Position numbers and translations under genes: made by a program. A stretch of DNA of 64,000 nt from Vibrio sp. HB236076 (GTDB lineage: Bacteria; Pseudomonadota; Gammaproteobacteria; Enterobacterales; Vibrionaceae), in assembly GCF_040957575.1 (NCBI RefSeq), contig NZ_CP162601.1, forward strand, positions 2,852,001 through 2,916,000, given 5' to 3'. Shown here piece after piece: positions 9,073 through 18,092 of the stretch (positions are counted from its first letter, which is position 1; every line of letters starts with the position of its first letter). The notes beneath the pieces were generated by a model that worked only from the letters and a program-made list of their open reading frames with translations, was not told where the DNA came from and did not search any database.

Positions 9073-9909
9073 TTAACGTTCAAATAACCAAGGTTTGACG
9101 TCATGTGGGTTAACCAAAATTAGTTGTTGGGCTTCTGGTGTACCTTCGAGATAGTGTATTTTTACTTGCATCTCTTTGAGTAGATAATCTACCAATGCAG
9201 CACGTGTAGTTATGAGCAGTTGTCCGTTTTTCATTTGGTAATCGTGGGCGATGACTCCTTTTTGTTCGTCATTTAAACGTGGATCAGGGGCGAAAATTAA
9301 ACCCACCTGCGTATTCCAAACCAGGTCATCCTCTTTGGTGTACTCTGAAGCATCTAGCAACTCAGCATCACCACGGCAGCGGCTTAAGACCAAATCGCGA
9401 TAGCCCTGCGATTTTTCACAGTAACCCCGGACATGCCAACGCAAGCCGGTTTTTACAAAGGTATGAGGATGGAAAATTCGCCCTTCCCATTCGGGATTGG
9501 ACAGTGACACATAGCCAAGCTCAAGGCGTTTTTGTTGACGAATCGCTGCCGTTAGCGCGGCAATCACCTGTGGCGCAACATAACGCTGTGGAACGGAGCA
9601 TTGCTCCCTCAGCACAACATTGAATGATGATTGAGGCGCGTAAAACTGCCCCGTATTGAGCCACTGCAAATAATGCTCCAGCGAGTATTTTGGAGCTTCA
9701 AAGAGATATTGCTCGCTAAATTGATAAGGGCCAGACGCCATCTTCTTTAACCGTTCAGGGTATAGCTCTTGGTAGGCTCGGATATCCTGATAGGCTTGTT
9801 GGCGGGTAATCGAAAACTGATCGACCAGATCTTTGTTGCGAACGTAGCCTTGCCACAAGGCAAGCATTTCTAAAAACCGATGCCGTTCCGGAAGAGTGAG
9901 TATGGTCAA
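9073..9909 (-). CDS. WYL-domain transcriptional regulator beside the cas operon
   Basis: The 278-aa protein has a winged HTH at residues 1-60 (ITRQQAYQDIRAY as recognition region). A WYL-type sensor follows around 125-175 (RIFHPHTFVKTGLRWHVRGY, with WHV in place of the eponymous WYL), and then a WCX-like C-terminus ending DVKPWLFER. WYL regulators sense nucleic acid or nucleotide ligands and commonly control defence loci, including CRISPR-Cas. It lies on the cas strand, 114 bases upstream of cas1, so it is the first gene of the cassette. The start is TTG at 9909 with AGGAA upstream. That it controls these cas genes is inferred from position. Confidence 0.85.
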   Translation of the reverse strand: MTILTLPERHRFLEMLALWQGYVRNKDLVDQFSITRQQAYQDIRAYQELYPERLKKMASGPYQFSEQYLFEAPKYSLEHYLQWLNTGQFYAPQSSFNVVLREQCSVPQRYVAPQVIAALTAAIRQQKRLELGYVSLSNPEWEGRIFHPHTFVKTGLRWHVRGYCEKSQGYRDLVLSRCRGDAELLDASEYTKEDDLVWNTQVGLIFAPDPRLNDEQKGVIAHDYQMKNGQLLITTRAALVDYLLKEMQVKIHYLEGTPEAQQLILVNPHDVKPWLFER

Positions 9910-9960
9910 GCTGTATATTCCTATCGTCTAACAATGGGCACAAGGTAGCATAATCAATCA

Positions 9961-9993
9961 GATGTGTTCGTGATAATCCCGACATTACACATC
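9961..9993. promoter_or_regulatory. Candidate operator upstream of the WYL gene
   Basis: The 7-bp inverted repeat GATGTGT (9961-9967) / ACACATC (9987-9993) is centred about 68 bases before the WYL start. A weak minus-strand promoter, TTATCA and TATGCT with an 18-bp spacer, overlaps one half-site. This fits autoregulation by a dimeric regulator. It is inference from layout. Confidence 0.4.
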
Positions 9994-10018
9994 GAAATGG
10001 CGAAGAACTCAGATATAG

Positions 10019-11017
10019 CTATGCCGATTTCGACGCAAACAACGGCACTACATTGGCAACAGTCATAGATTGTAACGTCTCGCCCCAGGCTTGTAATACC
10101 ACTAGCTGCTCTTCAAGGTAATTGTGATAATTGTATACCCGCAACATGCCTGGTAGCTGGTAGCCAACCGTCTTTTCTTTTGAATAGCCACAATATCTAA
10201 CCCCAATACACTACAACGGCTGATAAACGCACGACGCAAATCGTGTGGTGTGAAACGTTCAAAATCACCCGATAAGTTACGTTGAATGAGCGCACGTACT
10301 GCTGCGGGTTCCTGAACCTTATCGGCCAAAAGCTGAGGCCAAACAAGTTTCCATTTGCTTGGCACACTCTCACGCTGCTCTTTAAGAAGCGCCAACAGGT
10401 AATCGCTTAATGGTACTTTTCGGCTCTCTTGGCTTTTGGTGTGACGATCCTCTGAACTGGCAGACAACAACTATACCTTCTCTTGCAAATCTACCTCACT
10501 CCAGCATACTTAAAGCACGGCACTAATACGTTGCCCAACCCAAACAAAAACTGCATTAAACGGACGTTTGAAGGCTCTGTATATCAAGAAGGCAAACTGG
10601 TTAGCAAAGTCTTCTACTCTGAAAAGCTCAAATTGCGTTTTGTGACCTTAGAACCACCACCGACATCCTTGGATTTCAAATGTGGTACAGGGTGAACACC
10701 AAGTATATTCAAAGCTAGTACATGGTTGATCACCTGATTGATAATTCTATGGCATGCACTAATCGCCCCCGCTTTTCGCTGTCCATTCTCATCAACCTTT
10801 GCATCAAATATTTTATTAAGATCATGAATTATCAACTCTTTTATTTTGATGTGACCAAGAAATGGTTTGATACCCCGGCTATAGGTTGCCCTCGCTTGCT
10901 CTCCTCGTAGCTGCTTGGACAAACGCTTCTCGTCAAAACAGACAAAAGCATCATCAAAAGTTTTTGCTTCCTCTTGCTCGCGCTGTTCACGTGCTCGTTG
11001 GTCGAACGCAAATATTC
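10019..11017 (-). pseudogene. Degraded P4-type tyrosine integrase
   Basis: Pieces of one integrase are readable in different frames on the minus strand. The N-terminal arm and core-binding domain are at about 10,614-11,017 (AREQREQEEAKTFDDA, then ARATYSRGIKPFLGHIKIKE). The catalytic part is at about 10,102-10,470 with SRKVPLS and FTPHDLRRAFISR (the HxxR box). After IVAIQK the frame shifts, and the expected tail (VGYQLPG... then HNYLEEQL) continues in another frame to a TAG at 10,019. The middle, about 10,480-10,613, is broken by stops. The active-site Tyr region is therefore disconnected and the gene is dead. It marks an old integration next to the CRISPR-Cas locus. Confidence 0.8.
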
Positions 11018-11381
11018 AATCCTTCGATTTTCTTATCTGGAACTAAATATTGAAAAACCTCTGTATTTCTGGGTATGGCGTGGGGTACGGGGAAAGACGA
11101 GTTTTCATTGTACGGCTAAAGACACCCTTGAACAATGAACAATTAAAATTCAATTAAAAACAACATATTAAAATACATAGTTAGATTTTAGAAGACGTTA
11201 CAAAATTCAGATTTCCCTTTCACCCACCATATGGAAGCGGGTGTGCTGCTAGAGCGCATCTAGCCTAATACGTTCAAACGGTTCGTCACTCACCCATACC
11301 ACTCTTGCTCGTGTGGCATGGGTGAGTGCAGTAACGGCTTCGGCTTCAATCCATCACATCGTCGCACTGGATAAAAATCGC
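11018..11381. other. Intergenic junction between integrase relic and core genes, with inverted repeat
   Basis: I see no gene here. An AT-rich stretch (about 11,110-11,200) is followed by an imperfect hairpin at 11,287-11,328 with 11-bp arms CACTCACCCAT/ATGGGTGAGTG and inner CCAC/GTGG pairing. No tRNA or obvious att repeat is visible. This is the likely boundary between acquired and core DNA. Confidence 0.45.
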
Positions 11382-11750
11382 TTAATCGAACTCTGTCAGG
11401 CCAAGTGCTTGTCGCTGGCGTTTGGATAGCCCTAGTGCAACGATGCGATGAGACTCCGACAAGTAATACCGTAACTCATCGTCTAAGTGACCCTGGGTAT
11501 CGATTTGCTGAATCCACTTCATGCCGCGACTGGCAAAATAAGGCGCAGGAATGTAACCCGGTTCATCGCTGAGAAAATAAAAATTTCTCTCCGAGGTTTT
11601 AAACGTAAACGCCTCACTCTTGTCTTTTGACCAGCCGCCTATCGCAAACACCTTGCCCCCCACCTTCCACACGTGTGAGTGGCCCCATTGCATCACATAA
11701 GTCGTCGCAGGTAAGTGACGACAAAAAGCATTAAACGCGTCGTAATCCAT
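11382..11750 (-). CDS. MmcQ/YjbR family protein
   Basis: The 122-aa protein has the MmcQ/YjbR fold signature: a start MDYDAFNAFCRHLPAT, then HVWKVGGKVFAIGGW and a C-terminal ESHRIVALGLSKRQR. Members are small CyaY-fold proteins thought to bind DNA; no enzymatic role is established. The length is standard. It stands alone on the minus strand, next to the acquired region and upstream of nothing it clearly belongs with. Confidence 0.85.
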   Translation of the reverse strand: MDYDAFNAFCRHLPATTYVMQWGHSHVWKVGGKVFAIGGWSKDKSEAFTFKTSERNFYFLSDEPGYIPAPYFASRGMKWIQQIDTQGHLDDELRYYLSESHRIVALGLSKRQRQALGLTEFD

Positions 11751-11849
11751 TCTATTCTCCCACCCAAGTTGCGATGTGCACGCTCTTAAACTGAGTACTT
11801 TTCATCTTGCGTTTCTAGCCCTCACCTTAGCCCGTGTCAAACAGCCGGA

Positions 11850-12269
11850 CTACAAACGCAATAACACGCCTTTTAAGACACCGAGCAAACGCCTAACAAT
11901 GCCCCATTCTCCCCCTGAGGTAGGAAGCGCAAAAAAGGCGACCGCCATAAAAGCAGCGATGTTGGTTAAGATCACCACCCAAAGTAAAACAATAAACGCG
12001 CGCTTTTTCGATTTGTGTCTTAATTTATGCTGGCCGTACAGTGCCCCCGGCCAGCCGCCGCATAGCGCTAGTACATACAAACTGCGCTCAGAAATGCGCC
12101 AAGCACCTTGTCGTGCCGCTTGTTTGTCGTGCGCAAATGCCCAATACAGCAGCGCAGAAAAACCCAAATACGCCGCTAACCACCCCCATAACGCATTGTC
12201 TAACGCGACCATCACAGCGACCACGCCAAGATAGAACAACGCAAACCACAAACTAAAGGGCCACCTCAT
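11850..12269 (-). CDS. DUF1294 family inner-membrane protein
   Basis: The 139-aa protein has about four membrane segments. The DUF1294 core is visible around residues 45-90: AHDKQAARQGAWRISE, then LALCGGWPGALYGQ followed by RHKSKKRAF. Function is unknown. Full DUF1294 proteins often carry an N-terminal cold-shock domain, which is absent here, so this is the membrane-only form. The ATG overlaps the stop of the upstream DUF1439 lipoprotein gene by four bases, so the two are translated from one message. Confidence 0.85.
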   Translation of the reverse strand: MRWPFSLWFALFYLGVVAVMVALDNALWGWLAAYLGFSALLYWAFAHDKQAARQGAWRISERSLYVLALCGGWPGALYGQHKLRHKSKKRAFIVLLWVVILTNIAAFMAVAFFALPTSGGEWGIVRRLLGVLKGVLLRL

Positions 12270-12823
12270 TGGCCTTGCCGCCTCAACGCCAATTGACCCG
12301 GCTCGATGCGCAACTCAAGCGGCACCGTTGAAATCAAACCAGTGACCAGGTTGTCTTCTAACTGATACACAGGGTGAGAAGCGAGGTAGCCATTAATGAG
12401 CATCATCAGCTGACCACTGACCGGCGCCAAGTTGCCTTGAAAGCCCGCCGAGTCAATGGTGCTGTCGATCAAGGCCAAAGAACGCACAAAAATGGCTTTT
12501 TTGTCGCGATCGTAATAAGGAGTACCTTCCAGTTCCAAGTGAGCCGTCGCGGGGTAAACAAAGCCAAACACACTGGTGTTGACTGCGGCATTAGCGCCAA
12601 GGCGGACAACATCACGGCCATCAGGACCTATGTGTGCCGACATATCATTGATATCAAGTGTGACGGACACCCCGGTCAACTGAAAGGTCTTTTGCAACTT
12701 GGTCAGTTGGTTATCCAAGGTTTGTTCGAGCTCTTGATCCGTCACCGTGTATATTGGCATTTGCGACACATTGGCGCAGCCAGACAATAGCACCAGCAAT
12801 AACACACTCAATCGTTTTTTCAT
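12266..12823 (-). CDS. DUF1439 lipoprotein
   Basis: A 185-aa precursor whose lipoprotein signal is MKKRLSVLLLVLLSGC, with the lipobox cysteine at residue 16. The remainder (PIYTVTDQELEQTLDNQL and later DKKAIFVRSL) matches the DUF1439 family of bacterial lipoproteins, E. coli YceB type, of unknown role. The start at 12823 is chosen because TTGGAG lies at proper distance and the signal peptide begins there; the longer reading frame upstream runs through a terminator. It is coupled to the following DUF1294 gene. Confidence 0.88.
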   Translation of the reverse strand: MKKRLSVLLLVLLSGCANVSQMPIYTVTDQELEQTLDNQLTKLQKTFQLTGVSVTLDINDMSAHIGPDGRDVVRLGANAAVNTSVFGFVYPATAHLELEGTPYYDRDKKAIFVRSLALIDSTIDSAGFQGNLAPVSGQLMMLINGYLASHPVYQLEDNLVTGLISTVPLELRIEPGQLALRRQGQ

Positions 12824-12837
12824 TTTTACTCCAAGAT

Positions 12838-12879
12838 AGAAACAAAAACACCCAACATCACGGAGTAACATTGGGTGTT
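12838..12879 (-). terminator. Intrinsic terminator of fabR-yijD
   Basis: The 9-bp arms AACACCCAA/TTGGGTGTT (12,847-12,855 and 12,871-12,879) are followed on the minus strand by TTTGTTTC. It sits after yijD and before the lipoprotein gene. Confidence 0.8.
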
Positions 12880-12920
12880 GCGCCATTACAAAACCTGTAA
12901 GCGGCAAATAAAGCCTCGCT

Positions 12921-13328
12921 TTAGCTTTCGCTGCTTTCTTCTTTCACCGACTCATTATTTTTGGGCGACTTGATGTAGCCCATTTTATAACCAACCCAGG
13001 CCAGTAGTGCTAATACCACGACAATCGCGATAAAGTTTGAGCCCTCATCAGGATACTGGGCTTTTAAGAACGCAGAATGGCCAAATGCGCCGACGAAAAA
13101 ACACGCCAAAGCCACGAGCGGGACATCTTCCGCCACAGGGTTGCTCAAATACTCCTGGTACAACGCCTGCACTGCCAGCACTAGCGCTATGATAGGAAAG
13201 ATAGAAAAAGACACTTGACTCATTGTCAGCCAAGACAACAAAGCGTCACTACACATACCGGCCACTAACGCCAGTATTAAGGTCTTCTTTTCAGATTGAT
13301 TGCTGACTGTCACAGATTCATTCGACAT
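12921..13328 (-). CDS. yijD: YijD (DUF1422) inner-membrane protein
   Basis: The 135-aa membrane protein has about four hydrophobic segments. The [21 protein letters not shown] block and the later [15 protein letters not shown] align with E. coli YijD, which is also co-transcribed with fabR. Function is unknown. The start at 13328 lies inside the fabR 3' end (11-base overlap), so expression is coupled to fabR. A terminator follows. Confidence 0.9.
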   Translation of the reverse strand: MSNESVTVSNQSEKKTLILALVAGMCSDALLSWLTMSQVSFSIFPIIALVLAVQALYQEYLSNPVAEDVPLVALACFFVGAFGHSAFLKAQYPDEGSNFIAIVVVLALLAWVGYKMGYIKSPKNNESVKEESSES

Positions 13329-13959
13329 TGTTATTCACCACCTCTTGATTATGAGACTCACGTTCTCTTCGATAGCCATGAGCGCCTTTTGCAATCATAC
13401 GCAATTGCAAAATCAAACGCTCAGACAGTTCCATTCGTTGTTCATGACTTAAATCCAATGCTTCGGCCCCGGAGTTAAACACTAAGGTGACCGACGCATC
13501 CGCTTGGGCAAAAGCCATGTCCCTACTCATCCCTGATAACACAAGGTATTCGGTTAGCTCAGCGGAAAAATGTTGTATTTCGCGTGCCACCGCCGCCCTA
13601 AATTCAAACGAGGTGCCGGAGCGCTCGCGCAATAGCAAACGAAACACGTTAGGGCTCGATTCAATGAACTCCATAAAGGTTTCGACAGAGGTTCTGATCA
13701 CACTGCCCTCGGTCACGATTCGCTGCCTTGCTTGGCGCATGAGCTGTCTTAATAATAGCCCACCTTCGTCAACCATGGTTAACCCCAACTCGTTCATATC
13801 GTCAAAATGTCGATAGAAAGACGTTGGTGCGATCCCCGCCTCACGAGCCACTTCCCGGAGACTCAAACTTGAAAAACTGCGGTCGGCGCTCAATTGGCGA
13901 AATGCCGCATCGATGACAGAGCGACGAGTTCTCTCTTTTTGTTGCGCTCGTATTCCCAT
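13318..13959 (-). CDS. fabR: FabR, TetR-family repressor of unsaturated fatty acid synthesis
   Basis: FabR represses fabA/fabB in response to the saturated-to-unsaturated acyl balance. The 213-aa protein has the TetR helix-turn-helix at residues 20-55 ([20 protein letters not shown]) and the highly conserved [20 protein letters not shown] and [19 protein letters not shown] segments. The start [13 protein letters not shown] at 13959 (ATG) matches the family; a GTG three codons upstream is less likely. It is divergent from sthA, the same arrangement as in E. coli. Confidence 0.95.
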   Translation of the reverse strand: MGIRAQQKERTRRSVIDAAFRQLSADRSFSSLSLREVAREAGIAPTSFYRHFDDMNELGLTMVDEGGLLLRQLMRQARQRIVTEGSVIRTSVETFMEFIESSPNVFRLLLRERSGTSFEFRAAVAREIQHFSAELTEYLVLSGMSRDMAFAQADASVTLVFNSGAEALDLSHEQRMELSERLILQLRMIAKGAHGYRRERESHNQEVVNNNVE

Positions 13960-14154
13960 TAAGTGCACCGTTTACTGGTTGCCTGTTAACTGCCAATATA
14001 ACCAGAAATAACAAGAAACGTAAGTCACAACCGGTCAGCATGTGCAGTCGGCTGGATTTAGACATCGAGAAAATCGATCCTTCTCGAAAAAAAACCTTGG
14101 GGTTGCTATGCTGACGACACAATAAACACTTCTGGTAAAACATAAGGATAACCT

Positions 14155-15555
14155 ATGGCCCAACACAATCATTTCGATGTCATTGTCATTGGTAGCGGAC
14201 CTGGAGGCGAAGGAGCTGCAATGGGGCTAGCCAAAGCTGGCATGAAAGTCGCGGTCGTTGAAAGAGAACACCACGTCGGCGGTGGCTGTACTCACTGGGG
14301 CACCATTCCGTCGAAAGCCTTGCGTCATGCCGTGAGTCGGATCATTGAATACAATCGCAACCCACTGTTTCATTATCAGCACCCGACGTTACACGCCACT
14401 TTTTCCAATATTCTTGAGCACGCCAAAACGGTCATCGACAAGCAAACCAAAATGCGCCAAGGATTTTACGATCGCAATCAGTGTCAATTGTTGTTTGGTC
14501 ACGCGCGATTTGTCGGCCCTCATACGATTGCCTTAACCGCCCCCGATGGCACCGAAGAACAATATCACGCCGAAAAATTCATTATTGCCACCGGATCGCG
14601 CCCCTATCACCCCAAGGATATCGACTTTAACCACTCACGGGTGTTCGACAGTGATTCCATTTTAAGCCTCGATCACCAACCACGGCACATCATCATTTAC
14701 GGTGCTGGGGTTATCGGTTGTGAATACGCTTCTATTTTTAGAGGCTTAGATGTGAAGACCGACCTCATCAATACCCGCGATAGGCTACTGGCTTTTCTCG
14801 ACAATGAAACGTCTGACTCGCTGTCGTACCATTTTTGGAACAGCGGGGTCGTGATCAGAAATGATGAGACTTATGAAAAAGTAGAGCCCAGAGAAGATGG
14901 CGTGATCTTACACCTCGCGTCCGGTAAAAAGATGAAAGCGGACTGTTTGTTGTTCGCCAATGGCCGTACCGGTAACACCGATACCCTACAACTGGACCAA
15001 GTTGGCCTGTCACCAGATAGCCGCGGTCAACTCTCCGTCAATCAAAACTACCAAACCGATGTCGAACACATCTATGCGGTAGGCGATGTGATTGGATACC
15101 CGAGCTTGGCCAGTGCCGCCTATGACCAAGGCCGCTTTGCAGCTCAAGCCATTGCTTATGGCGAGGCGAAAGACCGTCTGATTGAAGACATCCCAACCGG
15201 TATCTACACCATTCCCGAAATCAGCTCCGTCGGCAAAACGGAACAAGAACTCACTGAGGCCAAAGTACCTTACGAGGTGGGAAGAGCCTCATTCAAACAC
15301 CTTGCTAGAGCGCAAATCGCGGGGATGGATGTCGGCAACCTGAAAATTTTATTCCACCGAGAAAGCAAAGCCATTTTAGGTATTCATTGTTTTGGTGAAA
15401 GGGCATCGGAGATCATTCACATCGGTCAAGCCATCATGGAACAAGACGGAGAGGCCAATACCATCGAATACTTCGTCAACACCACCTTTAACTACCCCAC
15501 CATGGCCGAGGCCTACCGAGTGGCGGCGTTAAATGGATTGAATCGTTTGTTTTAA
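14155..15555 (+). CDS. sthA: Soluble pyridine nucleotide transhydrogenase
   Basis: This is the cytoplasmic flavoenzyme that transfers hydride between NADPH and NAD+. The 466-aa length is standard. The FAD fold has [10 protein letters not shown] near residues 12-21. The segment [15 protein letters not shown] carries the SthA-type CTHWGT instead of the CxxxxC redox disulfide of lipoamide dehydrogenase. The NAD fold has [13 protein letters not shown], and [13 protein letters not shown] is the second FAD motif. AAGGATAACCT precedes the ATG. It is transcribed away from fabR and ends at a strong terminator. Confidence 0.96.
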   Translation: MAQHNHFDVIVIGSGPGGEGAAMGLAKAGMKVAVVEREHHVGGGCTHWGTIPSKALRHAVSRIIEYNRNPLFHYQHPTLHATFSNILEHAKTVIDKQTKMRQGFYDRNQCQLLFGHARFVGPHTIALTAPDGTEEQYHAEKFIIATGSRPYHPKDIDFNHSRVFDSDSILSLDHQPRHIIIYGAGVIGCEYASIFRGLDVKTDLINTRDRLLAFLDNETSDSLSYHFWNSGVVIRNDETYEKVEPREDGVILHLASGKKMKADCLLFANGRTGNTDTLQLDQVGLSPDSRGQLSVNQNYQTDVEHIYAVGDVIGYPSLASAAYDQGRFAAQAIAYGEAKDRLIEDIPTGIYTIPEISSVGKTEQELTEAKVPYEVGRASFKHLARAQIAGMDVGNLKILFHRESKAILGIHCFGERASEIIHIGQAIMEQDGEANTIEYFVNTTFNYPTMAEAYRVAALNGLNRLF

Positions 15556-15603
15556 GAGCAGAACGCCAAGGAGTCACTCGGCGATAACGCATCGATACTC
15601 AGT

Positions 15604-15645
15604 AAAAACCACCCCGTTGCCGATGCCAACCCGGGTGGTTTTTTA
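15604..15645. terminator. Bidirectional terminator between sthA and dinF
   Basis: The stem AAAACCACCC / GGGTGGTTTT, with an intervening loop and T-tracts on both strands, sits between two convergent genes. Confidence 0.85.
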
Positions 15646-15652
15646 CTATTAC

Positions 15653-16993
15653 TCACGACTCGCGAAGTAAAAACACACCGCGCCGCCATTGTGACCAAAG
15701 GACATAACCCAAACTGAGGCCACGACACAGCATAAACACGCTAAACGCCAACCACAAACTGTGATTTTGCCAAGTTTGCGTGGCGAAAAACACCAACACA
15801 AACGAAACCGTGGCGAGTATCATACTATTGCGCATCGACTTGGCTTTGGTCGCTCCGACAAAAATACCATCGAATAAGTAACACCACACCGACACCATGG
15901 GCATCGCCACTAACCACGGCCAATACAGCGCCGCCTGAGCTTGAACCGTCTCAATCGAGGACATCGCCGCGATTAGCCAGGGTTTAGCGAGGTAAAAGCC
16001 GCTACTGAGCAGCGCACACACCAACGCCCCCCAAAAAATGGCGCCGAGAATATCCAACTTGAGCTGAGTGCGATCCTTCGCCCCCATCGAGTGACCGACC
16101 AACGCTTCTAGCGCATAGGCAATGCCATCCATCGCATAAGAAATGACCATCACAAAACTCATTAAAATGGCATTCGCGGCCACCACATCATCACCGTAAT
16201 TTGCCCCCTGAAAGGTAATAAAGAACAAGGTGCACTGCAGGCACAAAGAACGAATAAAAATGTCGCGATTGAGCGCTAATAACCTTCCCATGCCTTGTAA
16301 ACTGGTACGCCATAAATTCGACAAAGCGGGGAGTTGTTGCCTTACCCACTGGCGATACACAAAGCTCAAACCGAGTAACATGGCGAGGTAGTCCGCCAAT
16401 ACCGACGCCGCGGCAACCCCTTTTACTTGCCATTCAAAGCCAAGGACAAAGAGCATGTCTAGTGCAATGTTCACCACATTACTGACGATCACCAACACCA
16501 TGGGCAATCGACTGTTTTGATTGCCCAGCAACCACCCTAAAATAACAAAGTTCATCAAGGCCGCTGGCGCGCTCCAGACCCGCACAAAAAAATATTCACG
16601 CGCATAGCGCTGCACTTGTTCGCTGGCCTGACTCATGGATAACACACTGTCTATCAACCAAGATTGACAGAGCAGCATCAATACTGAGAGGCCAAGGGCA
16701 CATATCACGCCTTGTACAAAGACCATTGCGACCTGAGCTTTGTGGTTCTGCCCCAGTGCTTGAGCCGCCAAGCCAGTGGTCGACATTCGCAAAAAACCCA
16801 ATAACCAAAACGATAGACTGATCACCGTACTGCCCAGTGCCACGCCGCCCAAAAACCAAGCGTGATCCAAATGACCAATCACCGCGGTATCCACTAAGCC
16901 TAGAAGCGGCACCGTAATGTTGGAAATCACCATCGGAATGGCAAGGGTGAGGATGCGCCGATGAATCGACACGTCAAAAAAAGGATTGGCCAT
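15653..16993 (-). CDS. dinF: MATE-family efflux transporter, DinF type
   Basis: A 12-segment multidrug/toxin exporter of the MATE family, DinF subfamily. The opening ILTLAIPMVISNITVPLLGL and VDTAVIGHL, followed by FLRMSTTGLAAQALG, are diagnostic. The ATG at 16993 gives 446 aa; a GTG at 17002 would add three residues. In E. coli dinF directly follows lexA. Here a methyltransferase gene lies between, and no LexA box is seen immediately upstream, so SOS control would depend on read-through from lexA. Confidence 0.92.
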   Translation of the reverse strand: MANPFFDVSIHRRILTLAIPMVISNITVPLLGLVDTAVIGHLDHAWFLGGVALGSTVISLSFWLLGFLRMSTTGLAAQALGQNHKAQVAMVFVQGVICALGLSVLMLLCQSWLIDSVLSMSQASEQVQRYAREYFFVRVWSAPAALMNFVILGWLLGNQNSRLPMVLVIVSNVVNIALDMLFVLGFEWQVKGVAAASVLADYLAMLLGLSFVYRQWVRQQLPALSNLWRTSLQGMGRLLALNRDIFIRSLCLQCTLFFITFQGANYGDDVVAANAILMSFVMVISYAMDGIAYALEALVGHSMGAKDRTQLKLDILGAIFWGALVCALLSSGFYLAKPWLIAAMSSIETVQAQAALYWPWLVAMPMVSVWCYLFDGIFVGATKAKSMRNSMILATVSFVLVFFATQTWQNHSLWLAFSVFMLCRGLSLGYVLWSQWRRGVFLLRES

Positions 16994-17076
16994 AAGCTCC
17001 ACTCATCAGTAAACGAAGCGTTAGTGTACCGACAGACTCAACAAGGTGCGACCACCAGAGAAAAAGAGCCAACCAT

Positions 17077-17907
17077 TTAATATGACGACCAAGCCATTTC
17101 GACCACCACTGGGGTCAAACGGTGTTTTAAACTCGGTAACTTAACTAACCATTGATGCCAATATTTCCAGCGACTGCAAGGACTGTCAAACGGAGAAAAC
17201 ACACGTACCCACTGTGCCCAAGAAACCAAACTGAGTGCGTACTCTGCAGGTTGAGAAATACCATGGCCATAGCGCTCACAGCCAAGCGCTTCCCCCAGAC
17301 TGCTCGAGGTGAGATCACCAGCCAATACCATGCACAAGTGCGCTTGATCAAAATGCCCCGCCAATGTGCGTACAAACTTGGCCACTTGCCGCGCCGAAAA
17401 ATCGAGTAAAGCCATTTCACAGACAATCAACACGGGGGTTCGGTCTGGTATTTTTAAGTCCGGCAACCAACTTAAGTCATCCGCTTGGCCACAGTACTGC
17501 TCATACCTTTCACTAGGATGAAACAGCTTCTGCCGGATCAACAGGTGTTCCGTGATGTCGAGTTCAATCCAGCGACAGCGGCCATTGTCGAGGCGATAAA
17601 AGCGCGTATCTAGTCCGGCGCCGATATTGATGATCCAAGCCTGCGGGTAGCTCGAGAGAAATTGGCTCACTTGACGGTCACATCGCTGTGTAATGGCCGC
17701 ATTGAGCAATTGCTTCTGAGCTAGGTTTCCTGTCAAGCACTGCGGGGCAAGCTGACAACTAAAACAGGCCTTAGCCGCTATCGGATCGTAAATTAGTCCA
17801 CCGTCAGTTAAGCTTTCCTGGCTTCTTAACCACAAAGGCTCAATCAAGTGTTGAGGGATATTCAAATGCTGTAAAGAAGAGGGGTTTGATGAACTCATGA
17901 CTTTCAT
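17077..17907 (-). CDS. Class I SAM-dependent methyltransferase, leucine carboxyl methyltransferase-like
   Basis: The protein is about 276 aa. The SAM site is WIINIGAGLDTRFYRLD with the following acidic WIELD, typical of the LCMT/PPM1-like bacterial family acting on small or unknown substrates. It carries a four-cysteine cluster near residues 43-55 (CFSCQLAPQC). Substrate is unknown. Starts at 17907, 17898 (GGATG upstream) or TTG 17916 are possible. It sits between lexA and dinF, and a near-perfect Fur box lies about 25 bases upstream, so it is probably iron-repressed. A role in iron metabolism is inference only. Confidence 0.8.
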   Translation of the reverse strand: MKVMSSSNPSSLQHLNIPQHLIEPLWLRSQESLTDGGLIYDPIAAKACFSCQLAPQCLTGNLAQKQLLNAAITQRCDRQVSQFLSSYPQAWIINIGAGLDTRFYRLDNGRCRWIELDITEHLLIRQKLFHPSERYEQYCGQADDLSWLPDLKIPDRTPVLIVCEMALLDFSARQVAKFVRTLAGHFDQAHLCMVLAGDLTSSSLGEALGCERYGHGISQPAEYALSLVSWAQWVRVFSPFDSPCSRWKYWHQWLVKLPSLKHRLTPVVVEMAWSSY

Positions 17908-17931
17908 CCACGCCAAGACACAATACGCAGA

Positions 17932-17946
17932 TGATAATCATTCTCA
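17932..17946. promoter_or_regulatory. Fur box upstream of the methyltransferase gene
   Basis: TGATAATCATTCTCA matches the 7-1-7 Fur consensus TGATAATNATTATCA at all but one position. It is 25-40 bases upstream of the candidate start codons, in promoter position. Confidence 0.75.
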
Positions 17947-18092
17947 TTAGAATTGACAATGGTTAAAAAAGCCAACCTTTGCTTAGCATGACCGATATCA
18001 CAACTAAGCAAAGATCATCGACACACACAAACCTTGAAGGGTTAAGCGGTATCATTGGCTATCATTAGGACACGCGGACTCAAGGCGTATGA

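Noticed and set aside
11776..12256. Plus-strand open frames opposite the DUF1294 gene
   Set aside because: Low-complexity antisense shadow; the minus-strand gene has clear family motifs and membrane segments.
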